Source: an uncultured Granulosicoccaceae bacterium
GTDB lineage: Bacteria > Pseudomonadota > Gammaproteobacteria > Granulosicoccales > Granulosicoccaceae
Assembly (NCBI GenBank): GCA_938007995.1
Contig: CALLLW010000010.1
Coordinates: forward strand, 117,778 to 181,777
Reading direction: 5' to 3'
Length of the DNA: 64,000 bases
This document shows positions 17,429-26,029 of this stretch, in pieces (the first letter of the stretch is position 1; each line of letters begins with the position of its first letter). A program made the translations under genes and the position numbers. The notes beneath the pieces are model-generated. The model ran no database searches. It worked only from the letters and a program-made list of their open reading frames with translations, and was not told the origin of the DNA.

Positions 17429-18511
17429 ATGAAATCAAACACCTTCGATGTAGCGGTAATTCCCGGTGATGGAATTGGCAAAGAGGTCATACCGGAAGGT
17501 CTGAAAGTACTCGAGGCTGCTGCAAAGCGATTTGAACTGGGGTTTAAGTTCAAAGAGCACTACTTCGCCAGCGCAGACTACTACACAGCGCATGGCCAGA
17601 TGATGCCGGATGACTGGAAAAATCAAATTGGTTCATCAGATGCGATTTATTTCGGTGCTGTCGGCTGGCCCGAGACCGTTCCTGATCACGTCTCACTGTG
17701 GGGTTCACTAATTCAGTTTCGTCGAGAGTTTGATCAATACGTCAGCTTAAGGCCGGCGCGTTCAATGCCCGGTCTGCCGTCACCGCTGGCAGGGCGTGGT
17801 CCGGGTGATATCGACATGATGATTGTTCGGGAGAATACAGAAGGTGAGTACTCTGCCATTGGTGGTCGTATGTTTCCGAACACTGATCGTGAAATTGTGA
17901 TGCAGGAAACCGTCATGAGCCGCCATGGTGTGGATCGCATTTTAAAGTATGCATTTGAGCTTGCAACAAAGCGCGGTAAGCATCTGACTTCTGCTACCAA
18001 ATCCAACGGCATCGCGATCACCATGCCTTATTGGGATGAAAGAGTGGAGGCAATGTCTGAAAATTATAAAGACGTTAAAGTCGACAAATACCATATCGAT
18101 ATCCTGACGGCGCAGTTTGTCCTGCATCCGGACTGGTTCGATGTGGTGGTCGCTTCAAACCTGTTTGGCGATATATTGTCTGACCTTGGGCCTGCCTGCA
18201 CCGGCACCATTGGTATAGCTCCTTCAGGCAATATCAACCCCGAGAGAAGCTTCCCCTCGTTGTTCGAGCCTGTACATGGTTCTGCGCCTGATATTGCAGG
18301 CAAAAACATCGCTAACCCGGTGGGGCAGATCTGGGCCGGTGCCATGATGCTTGAACATCTTGGCCATAATGAGGCGGCAGCTGCCATTGTTTCCGCCATT
18401 GAAGTCGTGCTTGCAGAGCAGAGTTTGCGTACAGCAGATCTGGGTGGAAACGCAGACACGCCAACCTGCGGGACGGCCATAGCCGATGCTGTCAGGGATG
18501 GCGCGCGTTGA
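17429..18511 (+). CDS. Tartrate/D-malate dehydrogenase (isopropylmalate dehydrogenase family)
   Basis: 360 residues, normal length. N-terminus VAVIPGDGIGKEVIPEGLKV is the family signature. The substrate loop reads LWGSLIQFRREFDQYVSLRP, followed by ARSMPG, typical of the tartrate/D-malate group and different from the LRPVK form of leucine-synthesis LeuB. Further motifs: IVRENTEGEYSAIGG, the metal site NLFGDILSDLGP and EPVHGSAPDIAGKNIANPVG. It should oxidise a 2-hydroxy acid (tartrate, D-malate) with NAD, Mg and K, releasing CO2 in some reactions. The stop overlaps the start of the next gene by four bases, so the two are probably one operon. Confidence 0.88.
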   Translation: MKSNTFDVAVIPGDGIGKEVIPEGLKVLEAAAKRFELGFKFKEHYFASADYYTAHGQMMPDDWKNQIGSSDAIYFGAVGWPETVPDHVSLWGSLIQFRREFDQYVSLRPARSMPGLPSPLAGRGPGDIDMMIVRENTEGEYSAIGGRMFPNTDREIVMQETVMSRHGVDRILKYAFELATKRGKHLTSATKSNGIAITMPYWDERVEAMSENYKDVKVDKYHIDILTAQFVLHPDWFDVVVASNLFGDILSDLGPACTGTIGIAPSGNINPERSFPSLFEPVHGSAPDIAGKNIANPVGQIWAGAMMLEHLGHNEAAAAIVSAIEVVLAEQSLRTADLGGNADTPTCGTAIADAVRDGAR

Positions 18512-19410
18512 GTGCAATAGAAGCCCTGATGCCCGGCTTCGAGCAAAAGGCTATCAAGGTCAATGACGTACAAATCAATTGTGCCGTCGCAGGAGACGGA
18601 CCTCCGTTATTGTTGTTACACGGTCATCCGCAAAACCTGATTGTCTGGCGTAAAGTGGCACCGGCTTTTGTTGAGGCAGGCTATCGCGTCGTAGCCGCCG
18701 ATCTGCGTGGCTACGGTGACTCTTCAAAGCCTGCGGGTGGCAGTCATCACAGTAATTATTCCAAACGCGAAATGGCACAGGATCAAATCGGGTTAATGCA
18801 ACAACTCGGTTATAAACACTTTACCGTCATAGGGCATGACAGAGGCGGGCGGGTCGCACATAGGATGGCACTGGATCATCCTGATGCCGTTCAAAAGCTC
18901 GTTGTGATCGACATAGCACCTACAGCCACCATGTACGCAAAAACTGATATGGAGTTTGCACGGCGTTACTTCTGGTGGTTCTTTCTGATCCAGCCAGCAC
19001 CACTGCCTGAAAAAATGATTGGCAATGACCCTGCGTTTTTTCTGCGCAACCACATCGATGCGCAATTGCACGATGCCAGTGCCGGGCATGTTAGTGATGC
19101 CGTGTTTCAGGAGTATTTACGCTGCTATAACGATCCGAAAATGATTGCCGCGGTGTGTGAGGATTATCGGGCAGCGGCAACTATTGATCTACAGCACGAT
19201 GGGCACGATAGTGAAGCTCGCGTTTCAGCACCTTTGCTGGCGCTTTGGGGTAAATACGGAACGGTAGGGGCGCTCTATGATGTGCTTGAAACATGGCGTG
19301 AAAAAGCCAATGACGTGCAAGGTACCGCGCTTCCTTGTGGGCATAGTCTGATGGAGGAGCAGCCGCAGTTGTTTATTGAACATGTGCTACGGTTTTTGGC
19401 GGAAGCATAA
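18508..19410 (+). CDS. Alpha/beta hydrolase of the haloacetate dehalogenase type
   Basis: 300 residues from TTG 18508, overlapping the preceding stop (TTGA). Oxyanion-hole motif HGHPQN, cap entry DLRGYGDSSKP, nucleophile-elbow GHDRGGRVAHRMALDHPD with Asp as nucleophile, and the final His in CGHSLMEEQPQ. The Asp nucleophile with the RGGR pair, and IQPAPLPEKMIG in the cap, point to fluoroacetate/haloacetate dehalogenases or epoxide hydrolases rather than esterases. In fluoroacetate dehalogenase a His-Trp pair in the cap contacts the halogen; here the matching stretch seems to read YFWWFF, so the His may be Trp. Substrate is therefore uncertain. No signal peptide. Confidence 0.8.
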   Translation: MSAIEALMPGFEQKAIKVNDVQINCAVAGDGPPLLLLHGHPQNLIVWRKVAPAFVEAGYRVVAADLRGYGDSSKPAGGSHHSNYSKREMAQDQIGLMQQLGYKHFTVIGHDRGGRVAHRMALDHPDAVQKLVVIDIAPTATMYAKTDMEFARRYFWWFFLIQPAPLPEKMIGNDPAFFLRNHIDAQLHDASAGHVSDAVFQEYLRCYNDPKMIAAVCEDYRAAATIDLQHDGHDSEARVSAPLLALWGKYGTVGALYDVLETWREKANDVQGTALPCGHSLMEEQPQLFIEHVLRFLAEA

Positions 19411-19431
19411 GTAAAGTTAAACGTTGCTCCT

Positions 19432-19508
19432 CGTAGGGCGGCATAAGCCGGAGAGGCGCATCCGCCGTTGAAATGGTAGATGCGCTTCCAGCTTATCTCC
19501 CCTACGGG
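19432..19508. repeat. REP/BIME-like inverted-pair repeat, single copy
   Basis: CGTAGGGCGGCATAAGCCGG forms the left arm and CCAGCTTATCTCCCCTACGG the right arm, with GCGCATCCGCC and GGTAGATGCGC between them. It is the same family as at 13304-13494 but in the opposite order (the GCATAAG half comes first). It lies between the convergent hydrolase and M24 peptidase genes, a typical REP position; it may act as a bidirectional mRNA-end structure. Confidence 0.8.
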
Positions 19509-19527
19509 TACTGCGTTTTTGTATCAA

Positions 19528-20613
19528 TCAGCAGTGCATGTAGTGCGTATCTCGCGGTAGTTCTGAAAATATCTCTGGCCCATCAGTACGCAGGATCACA
19601 ATATCTTCTAATCGCAAGCCGAAACGGCCGGGTAAATAGATACCTGGCTCAATCGAAAAGACCATTCCTTCATCAAGAACAGTTTGTGATGAAGCAGATA
19701 GATAGGGCGGCTCATGTACTTCGACACCCATGCCGTGCCCGAGGCGATGCATGAAGTACTCACCGTAACCTGCATCGGTAATAACGCCGCGCGCTGCATC
19801 GTCGAGTTCGTGCGCACGTACACCAGGACGAGCTACTTCTATTGCTGCCTGCACAGCGGCTTCGACTATCGCATGTACCTTTTCATACTCGGCCGGTGCT
19901 TCACCTATTACCGCCATGCGAGTGATATCAGAACTGAAGCCATCGCGTGCGCCGCCAATGTCCATGACCACCACATCACCAGTTTTAAGTACGGTTTCGC
20001 CGGTATGATGATGTGGCATTGCACCGTTACCGCCGGCGCCAATGATTGTAAAGATCGGTTTGGCACCGAGTTCTGTAAATTTCTCACGCGCTACTTCAGC
20101 CACTTCAAGTTCTGTCATACCGGGACGCATTGCAGCCCATGCAGCCTGCATGGCTTCGTCTGCCAACTGCGCGTTGGCCTTTAATACAGTGTATTCCTCG
20201 GGCATTTTGCGCGCACGCAACGCCCCTATTGTTGAGTCACAGAACTGTCGGCTTGCGTTCATCAAACGGTCCTGAATCAGTGCTGCATGATCTGCACGCA
20301 TGGTTTCATCCAGCACGATGGAACGAACCGGCTTACCACCTTGCGCTGCGATCAACTGCTCCAGTGCGTCTGTCGGACCATCGGCGTCAGACCACTCATA
20401 GAATGGCAGGTCGGTTTGTCTGCGAGCGCTGTCAGCTTCCAGTGACGGCATCACTATACCTTCGTGATCAGCCGTCAGGCAGTAGACCAGGGGCCGTTCA
20501 TCGGCATGTGGTTTCATACCGGTGAGCCATTGCAGGTGTGCACCGGGCCCGAGTGCGATCAGATCAACGCCTTCTTCTGCCATCTTTGCGCGCAGCGCTT
20601 CTGTTTTATTCAT
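19528..20613 (-). CDS. M24-family Xaa-Pro aminopeptidase-like protein
   Basis: 361 residues. The N-terminal creatinase-like domain spans about 1-130 and the C-terminal pita-bread metallopeptidase domain 140-361. Metal-ligand motifs are in order: VVVMDIGGARDGFSSDITRM (two Asp), HRLGHGMGVEVHEPP (His), MVFSIEPGIYLPG (Glu) and FGLRLEDIV (Glu). The family removes N-terminal residues before proline, or acts on small molecules such as creatine or ectoine derivatives; sequence alone does not decide. ATG 20613 has CTGAG upstream. No signal peptide. Confidence 0.9.
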   Translation of the reverse strand: MNKTEALRAKMAEEGVDLIALGPGAHLQWLTGMKPHADERPLVYCLTADHEGIVMPSLEADSARRQTDLPFYEWSDADGPTDALEQLIAAQGGKPVRSIVLDETMRADHAALIQDRLMNASRQFCDSTIGALRARKMPEEYTVLKANAQLADEAMQAAWAAMRPGMTELEVAEVAREKFTELGAKPIFTIIGAGGNGAMPHHHTGETVLKTGDVVVMDIGGARDGFSSDITRMAVIGEAPAEYEKVHAIVEAAVQAAIEVARPGVRAHELDDAARGVITDAGYGEYFMHRLGHGMGVEVHEPPYLSASSQTVLDEGMVFSIEPGIYLPGRFGLRLEDIVILRTDGPEIFSELPRDTHYMHC

Positions 20614-20862
20614 CTCAGATGCCTGTGGTTTCTAAGTTTTTTGTAATGCTAATACGGGTTTTTCAAGGCGATGGGACAGTCCGCTTATCCAATCTGTCTG
20701 TTCCTGTATCGATGATAGATCCAGGCTTATTTTGATCTTTGACGAAACACACCGCTGCAACATCAGACTCAACAGCATGACGGAGTGGAGACACTAATCA
20801 AAAGATTTTTTGCATAATATCAAACTATCCAGCACATGCTGTTGTGGAAAACCCAAAGTGGG

Positions 20863-21029
20863 CAAGCCCGAACGATTCACGAAATCGACGGCATCTCACT
20901 TGATCTTTGACTCCACAGCGAATTTATTCTTTTGGAAATATCAATCAGTTTTCCCTGCAAGAAGTAAATCGTCTGTGAAAACAGCTATCTGCGCGATATG
21001 CTCGCCTTTTTATGATTAGTCCGGGCTGG
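20863..21029 (-). mobile_element. MITE-like element, family B, copy 1 (167 bp)
   Basis: Exactly 167 bases, the same length as copies at 25863-26029 and 34210-34376. Relative to those it is inverted. Shared internal blocks include GATATTTCCAAAAGAATAAA and GATCAAGTGAGATGCCGTCG on the minus strand. Its ends have decayed (CAAGCCCGAACGATTCACGA on the left, CCGGGCTGG on the right). It ends 27 bases before the MttB-family start codon, so it may contribute the promoter or leader of that gene. The rest of 20614-20862 shows no gene. Confidence 0.8.
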
Positions 21030-21055
21030 TAATCCCGCCCGTGTGAGGAATATTG

Positions 21056-22576
21056 ATGGCCAGACGCGGCAGAAAACCAAGACGCTCGGCAGAGCAACAG
21101 AAAGGCGCACCAATGTCGCCCTATGTGCAACGCGAGTTACCGTTTTTCGACTTCCTTGATGAAGATCAAATTGTCAGCCTTGAGTCGCAAGTCGACTGGA
21201 TTCTGCAGGATGTTGGTATTGCTTTTCGCGATGATCCCGAATCAATCAAACTATGGAAAGAAGCAGGCGCTAAAGTCGAAGGTGATATTGTTAGAGCACC
21301 GGCAGACTGGATACGTGACCTGTGCTGCAAAGCACCTTCCGAGTTTACCCAGTTAGCTCGCAACCCGGAGCGCTCGGTTACCATGGGCGGCAATCATCAG
21401 GTATTCGCACCTATCTATGGCGCGCCGTTCGTGCGCGACCTCGAAAACGGCAGACGATATGGCGATCTGCAGGCATTCGAAAATTTAGTTCGCCTCACTT
21501 ATATGCACCCGAATCTGCATCATGGCGGTTTTGTTACCTGCGAACCATGTGATATCCCCGTTAGTAAACGTCATCTGGATATGTTGTACGCCCATATGAC
21601 TCTATCTGATAAGCCACACCTTGGCGCTATAACCGAGATGAGCCGTGCACAAGACAGTGTTGATATGGCAGAGATTGTTTTTGGAAAAGAAGTCATGGAC
21701 AACCACTGTGTGATTATGGGTAACGTCAACACCAACTCGCCATTGCTGGTGGATAAAGTGGTTACAGAAGCCGTCCGCGTTTACTCCAGTCGGGGGCAGG
21801 GCATGATTGTGGTGCCGTTTATATTGTCTGGTGCGATGGGGCCAGTATCAACTGCCGCGTCTGTGGCGCAAGCCATGGCAGAGGCCATGATGGTATGTGC
21901 TTATGTGCAGTTGGTGCGTCCCGGTGCACCGTTTGTTCTGGGCAATTTTCTATCATCTATGTCATTAAAATCAGGAGCTCCTACATTCGGTATGCCAGAG
22001 CCTGTGGTTTCTAACTACGCCATCGCACAGCTGGCTCGACGTGCCGGTTTGCCGCTTCGCTGTGGCGGGTCTTTAACCGCATCGAAGATCGAAGATGCAC
22101 AAGCCGCTTACGAAAGTGCAGACTCAATGCATTCAACCATGTTAGCCGGTGCCCACTTTGTACTGCATGCAGCCGGCTGGCTTGAAGGCGGGCTGTGTAC
22201 CGGCTTTGAGAAACTCATCATGGATGCTGATCGGCTTGGCAGTTATCAGAAGATCCTTAGCCAGGGCCTTGATACCTCAGACGAAGCATTTGCCAGAGAT
22301 GCTTATGATGAGGTAGAGCCGGGTGGGCATTTTCTTGGCTGTGCTCACACCATGCGTAACTATCAGACGGCATTTTACGAGCCTGCACTGAGTGATAGTG
22401 AGAATGTAGAAAGCTGGCAAGAGGCAGGCTCAAATGACATGCGTCAGAATGCCTTTAAACGCTGGAACGCGATGTTGAATGCGTATGAAGCGCCGCCTAT
22501 GGATGTTGCCATCCGTGAAGAGTTACAAGCTTACGTCAGAAAGCGCAAGCAAGAGTTGCCGGATGCGTGGTACTAA
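21056..22576 (+). CDS. Trimethylamine/betaine methyltransferase family protein (MttB superfamily, non-pyrrolysine)
   Basis: 506 residues from ATG 21056, chosen over TTG 21053 because GAGGA lies six bases upstream of the A. It belongs to the MttB/MtgB superfamily (VDWILQDVGIAFRDDPES near the N-terminus; IYGAPFVRDLENGRRYGDL; AGAHFVLHAAGWLEGGL; the end EELQAYVRKRKQELPDAWY). MttB itself carries pyrrolysine at an amber codon; there is no in-frame TAG here, so it should be the glycine-betaine-type or another standard methyltransferase that passes a methyl group to a corrinoid protein. No corrinoid protein or partner methyltransferase gene is adjacent. The first 20 residues are basic (ARRGRKPRRSAEQQKG), common in alphaproteobacterial and marine homologues. 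Confidence 0.85.
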   Translation: MARRGRKPRRSAEQQKGAPMSPYVQRELPFFDFLDEDQIVSLESQVDWILQDVGIAFRDDPESIKLWKEAGAKVEGDIVRAPADWIRDLCCKAPSEFTQLARNPERSVTMGGNHQVFAPIYGAPFVRDLENGRRYGDLQAFENLVRLTYMHPNLHHGGFVTCEPCDIPVSKRHLDMLYAHMTLSDKPHLGAITEMSRAQDSVDMAEIVFGKEVMDNHCVIMGNVNTNSPLLVDKVVTEAVRVYSSRGQGMIVVPFILSGAMGPVSTAASVAQAMAEAMMVCAYVQLVRPGAPFVLGNFLSSMSLKSGAPTFGMPEPVVSNYAIAQLARRAGLPLRCGGSLTASKIEDAQAAYESADSMHSTMLAGAHFVLHAAGWLEGGLCTGFEKLIMDADRLGSYQKILSQGLDTSDEAFARDAYDEVEPGGHFLGCAHTMRNYQTAFYEPALSDSENVESWQEAGSNDMRQNAFKRWNAMLNAYEAPPMDVAIREELQAYVRKRKQELPDAWY

Positions 22577-23070
22577 CAAAACACTGAACAACTATTGCAG
22601 CTTGTCTGAGCGTGCAAAATATTCAGTAATAAATTCGCATTTATAACTAATAAATTACTTGCATTGGATCGGCCTGGCTGTGGAGAGCGAGATCAACAGT
22701 ATTGACTAATGCCCGGCAGCAGTTAAAACGCGGATGTATCTCTGCAGGTTGAAATAAAGAAACGACTGCTTAACTCAGACAACAAAAAAAAATACAATAA
22801 CTGTTTGAGTAATATCAATACGCAAAAAGCATTACCAGCAGTAACAAGCCGTCGTGATCGATGACATATCCTGCAAACAGAATCGTCAGAAAAAGAAAAA
22901 CATACGTGTATTAAAGTTAGAAAAGCAGTAGGAAATCATTAGAACTCTCTTTTGTTTTGCGTGATAGTTTTTTCCCCTGAATAAACAGGCTTCGGCAGAT
23001 TTATTCAAACAAGGGGAAGTAGCACGACGGGCTTTCTGCCTTACACCAAAACATCTCGGAGGAGATTAAT
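22577..23070 (+). promoter_or_regulatory. AT-rich 494-base leader with a hairpin upstream of the lipoprotein gene
   Basis: No gene is visible. At 22974-23016 there is a clean dyad: CCCC-TGAATAAA (22974-22985) against TTTATTCA-AACAA-GGGG (23000-23016), with a 14-base loop. It lies about 55 bases before the TTG start of the lipoprotein gene and would be in its 5' untranslated region if transcription starts upstream. A strong ribosome site GGAGGAG follows at about 23057. The dyad has no T-run, so it looks more like an mRNA structure or operator than a terminator. Confidence 0.4.
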
Positions 23071-24456
23071 TTGAAAACTAAAAAACTACTTGCAACTTGC
23101 ATCCCGCCATTAATGCTGACACTGGCGGCTTGTGATAGCGGAACCGTTAATGACATCAACTCTGCACTAAATGCCGGTGAAGACGTCAACATCAATGTAT
23201 CAACTAACGACGACGGCAACCTGGTTATTGGCACCAGCCCAGGTTCAAGTCCGGTTGATATTGCGGATACAGCAGCTGTTAGAGAGGCGATGGCATTACT
23301 CGAAGGACTGGAAGCAGATGGCGGTACTCCATACGATGTAAATGATGCTATTGTCTATCCGGATGAGTTCGAGATTTTCATCCCGAGCGTTACCGGGGTT
23401 GATCTCAGACTGGCAAGTGAAGAAAACCCGTCAGGTCCTACCGCAAGAATACCGATGTTTCGTGGACTCGACCCGGCTGGTAACAGTGTTGACTACGTAA
23501 TTACTGAAGCTTCAGATCGCAATGTCGCTGAGCTTATGGGAATTATCTTCGCACCACGCATGGCGGTTGTACGCGGTACTCCAGGTGTGCAGGAAGTCAG
23601 CATTAGCAATGGTATTATGGAATTTGAAGGCACTGTCGACTTCAGCCCGACCCGCTTCGTCACACCGGGTGATCCCACTGTACCCGGATCACCAAATGCG
23701 CTCACAGGTTCTGCGTTCCCACCTGCCGATCTCAGCCCGGGTGCTGTCGCAGATGCCGCATGGTCTTCGTATGTAATGCTGCCGAGCGGACTGGTATTAA
23801 ATGCACAGGTAGTCGCCAATTCAACGGGCATCCATGATCGAATTCCTGACAGTGGACAGGACGACCAAAGCAATCCTAATCTGGATCGAACCAATCGCTT
23901 TGTGGTCATGCAGTTGCTGGATGGCTGGCAGGATGGCAGACGTAACTACTTTCACTTTGTAACTGATGCGTCAGTGCCCGATGCCGCCGCGATTGAACTG
24001 GGTGTCTTTGCACCGACTGTTGGTTTGCTGCCAGACGCTGGTGTTTTCACCAACGGCACCAGACTTGGGTTTGCACCAAGTGCAAACGGCATCCCTGATC
24101 CAAGTGGCAATCTTGGTCAAGGCTTGAATATCTCCACTATAGATCAGGCAATAGATCCGGTGAACGTATTCCCTATTCAGCCGACTGATCTGCGTTACAC
24201 GCCCATGTGGGATGCACATATCTACATGTGGACACTTGAAGCGATTGAAAATAATCAGCGCCGTCTGGTGACCAGCATTGATGATCTTCGTGGACTGTTT
24301 GAAGAAGGCCTGGTGACAAACTTCTTCCCTAACAATGGTCCTGAAAACGACTTCATCGCAGGCCTGATGCCGACCAACGCCATCATTAATTGTCCGGTAA
24401 TCATGCAGCCGGATGACTCTTTGATCGGCACCACGTTTGGTGAGTACGAAAACTAG
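23071..24456 (+). CDS. Large secreted lipoprotein of unknown function
   Basis: 461 residues from TTG 23071, preceded by an excellent GGAGGAG at 7 bases; no ATG lies nearby in frame. The N-terminus MKTKKLLATCIPPL, MLTLAAC ends in a lipobox (LAAC, Cys21), so it should be lipidated and outer-membrane or periplasmic. The mature part starts with an Asp/Asn-rich stretch and continues as mixed sequence with repeated Pro-Gly-Asp loops (TPGDPTVPGSPNAL). I do not recognise a family. A terminator follows, so it is probably monocistronic, and its strong Shine-Dalgarno suggests an abundant product. Confidence 0.8.
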   Translation: MKTKKLLATCIPPLMLTLAACDSGTVNDINSALNAGEDVNINVSTNDDGNLVIGTSPGSSPVDIADTAAVREAMALLEGLEADGGTPYDVNDAIVYPDEFEIFIPSVTGVDLRLASEENPSGPTARIPMFRGLDPAGNSVDYVITEASDRNVAELMGIIFAPRMAVVRGTPGVQEVSISNGIMEFEGTVDFSPTRFVTPGDPTVPGSPNALTGSAFPPADLSPGAVADAAWSSYVMLPSGLVLNAQVVANSTGIHDRIPDSGQDDQSNPNLDRTNRFVVMQLLDGWQDGRRNYFHFVTDASVPDAAAIELGVFAPTVGLLPDAGVFTNGTRLGFAPSANGIPDPSGNLGQGLNISTIDQAIDPVNVFPIQPTDLRYTPMWDAHIYMWTLEAIENNQRRLVTSIDDLRGLFEEGLVTNFFPNNGPENDFIAGLMPTNAIINCPVIMQPDDSLIGTTFGEYEN

Positions 24457-24505
24457 TTGTTATGTTGTATTGATCATGTGCTGCGAAGACGGCGCATGAT
24501 CACTT

Positions 24506-24557
24506 AAAGCCTGCGGGTGGATGGATTTCTATTTTCCACCACCACCAGCAGGCTTTT
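24506..24557 (+). terminator. Rho-independent terminator of the lipoprotein gene
   Basis: AAAGCCTGCGGGTGG (24506-24520) pairs with CCACC...GCAGGCTTTT (24536-24557), leaving a T-rich tail (TTTTGCTTT). It lies 50 bases after the lipoprotein stop codon. The A-run on the other side means it could also stop transcription from the opposite strand, where the FAH-family gene ends at 24690. Confidence 0.75.
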
Positions 24558-24689
24558 GCTTTAAGCCAGATTCAGCTTTGAGCGCGCTACATGCCTGGTT
24601 TGTTTTCGAGCAGACTTGAATGTAACGCCGCTATCAGGCCATGGTTATAAGGTCGTGTATAAAGTGTCAAAACGCCACTGATAATAAGA

Positions 24690-25376
24690 TTAGGTGACAT
24701 TAACTGTCATCGACCCAAGACCATCGACACTGACCTCCATTACATCTCCACGGTGTACCGGCCCGACTCCGGCGGGTGTACCTGCAAGAATGACGTCACC
24801 GGCTTCAATGGTGAAGTACTCGGAAAGATAAGAGATCATTTCAGGCACTTTCCAGATCATCTGATTCAGATCACCTTCCTGAGTGATGTTGTTGTTTACT
24901 TTGAGTTCTATACGTCCCTGATCCGGATGTCCTACGCTTGTCACCGGATGAATCGGGCCAACCGGTGCCGAACGTTCAAACGCTTTACCGATCTCCCATG
25001 GTCGTCCCAGCTTCTTCTGAGCACCCTGCAAGTCACGTCGTGTCATATCGAGCGACAGCGCATACCCGTAAACGTGACCCAAAGCATCGTTTAACGCAAT
25101 ATCATCGCCCCCGCTTTTTAGCATCACTGCAAGCTCGACTTCATGGTGCACATCGTTTGAGTGCTTCGGGTACGGGAACTCGCCGGAAGCGTCGAGATTG
25201 TTAGGGTTTTTCTGAAAGAAGAACGGTGGCTCCCGATCCGGATCATGGCCCATTTCCACCGCGTGCGCTGCGTAGTTTCTGCCAATGCAATAAACCCTGC
25301 GGACAGGAAATTGTGCCTCCGTTCCATTGACGGGTAGCAGGACCGGCGCGGGTGACTCTATAACGAGTGAGCTCAT
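24690..25376 (-). CDS. Fumarylacetoacetate hydrolase family protein (fumarylpyruvate hydrolase-like)
   Basis: 228 residues. The FAH fold signature is intact: RRVYCIGRNYAAHAVEMG at residue 27, PFFFQKNPNNLD, the metal-ligand run HHEVELAVML, GYALSLDMTRRDLQ and the end VILAGTPAGVGPVHRGD. Length and motifs match the single-domain group that cleaves fumarylpyruvate, maleylpyruvate or acylpyruvates in gentisate and related aromatic breakdown, using Mg or Mn. ATG 25376 has CAGGAG seven bases upstream. It stands alone; no ring-cleavage gene is next to it. Confidence 0.9.
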   Translation of the reverse strand: MSSLVIESPAPVLLPVNGTEAQFPVRRVYCIGRNYAAHAVEMGHDPDREPPFFFQKNPNNLDASGEFPYPKHSNDVHHEVELAVMLKSGGDDIALNDALGHVYGYALSLDMTRRDLQGAQKKLGRPWEIGKAFERSAPVGPIHPVTSVGHPDQGRIELKVNNNITQEGDLNQMIWKVPEMISYLSEYFTIEAGDVILAGTPAGVGPVHRGDVMEVSVDGLGSMTVNVT

Positions 25377-25862
25377 GTGTTCTCCTGAGAGTGCTTGACG
25401 ATACTAGCTCTAACAATTGATCAAAATCAATTTGATAGATCCCGGTGCAGTGATTGAGCTGTATTCTAACAACTTTCTACTGAAGTGCTTCCGGGCTGTA
25501 TAAGTGGTATTTTTTGATCTGGCGTTCAGTATATCGGAGTTTCTGGCGTACCTGGAAAGGCGGGTTTCCTACTATGCGGCCAAGCGTTAGGCGTGAACAA
25601 GTTGCGTTCCAGGGGCGGTAGTGCTGCCGGCTGAATTTATACCGGCAGTGGTGCTGTATAACAGATTACAACTACTTTGTTTCGTCAGGGAAGATAAACG
25701 GCAGTACAAAGTCGATTGCTGCATCTATACCAAGATCAGGAACGGATTCGGTCAAACCATTTTTGAATTCTTTACCTGTTCTAACGGTGCCGAGTAAATC
25801 TGCTGCTTTGTTGAGCCATGCAATGTTGCTCGTATTATTGTAATAACGGCAAAAATGCCTGC
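25377..25862. other. Gene-poor stretch with a short ORF abutting a MITE-like element
   Basis: The only sizeable frame is minus-strand 25672-25872 (66 codons: ADLLGTVRTGKEFKNGLTES, then IDAAIDFVLPFIFPDETK). Its first codons lie inside the MITE-like element at 25863, so if real it may be the 3' part of a gene split by the insertion. I do not recognise the sequence. A hairpin CTGCCGG/CCGGCAG sits at 25624-25648, just after its stop. The remainder (25377-25620) shows nothing. Confidence 0.3.
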
Positions 25863-26029
25863 ACTGGCCCAAGCGATTTATGAGTCGGCGAGGATGTCAC
25901 GACGAGATTATTTTCACAGCGGATTTACTTCTTGCAGGGAATACTTATTGATATTTGCAAAGGAATAAATTCGCAGCGGTATCAAAGATCAAGTGATATG
26001 CCGTCGATTTCATGAATAGTTCGGGCTCG
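25863..26029 (+). mobile_element. MITE-like element, family B, copy 2 (167 bp)
   Basis: Same length and layout as copy 3 and in the same orientation. Shared blocks: TATTTTCACAGCGGATTTAC, TTCTTGCAGGGAATACTTAT, TGATATTTGCAAAGGAATAA and ATCAAAGATCAAGTGATATG. The ends, CTGGCCCAAGCGATTTATGA and CATGAATAGTTCGGGCTCG, are degenerate versions of the perfect inverted ends of copy 3. Short unrecognised frames touch it on both sides. Confidence 0.8.

Noticed and set aside
21056..22576. Pyrrolysine-containing MttB
   Set aside because: No in-frame amber codon; the reading frame is uninterrupted to the TAA.
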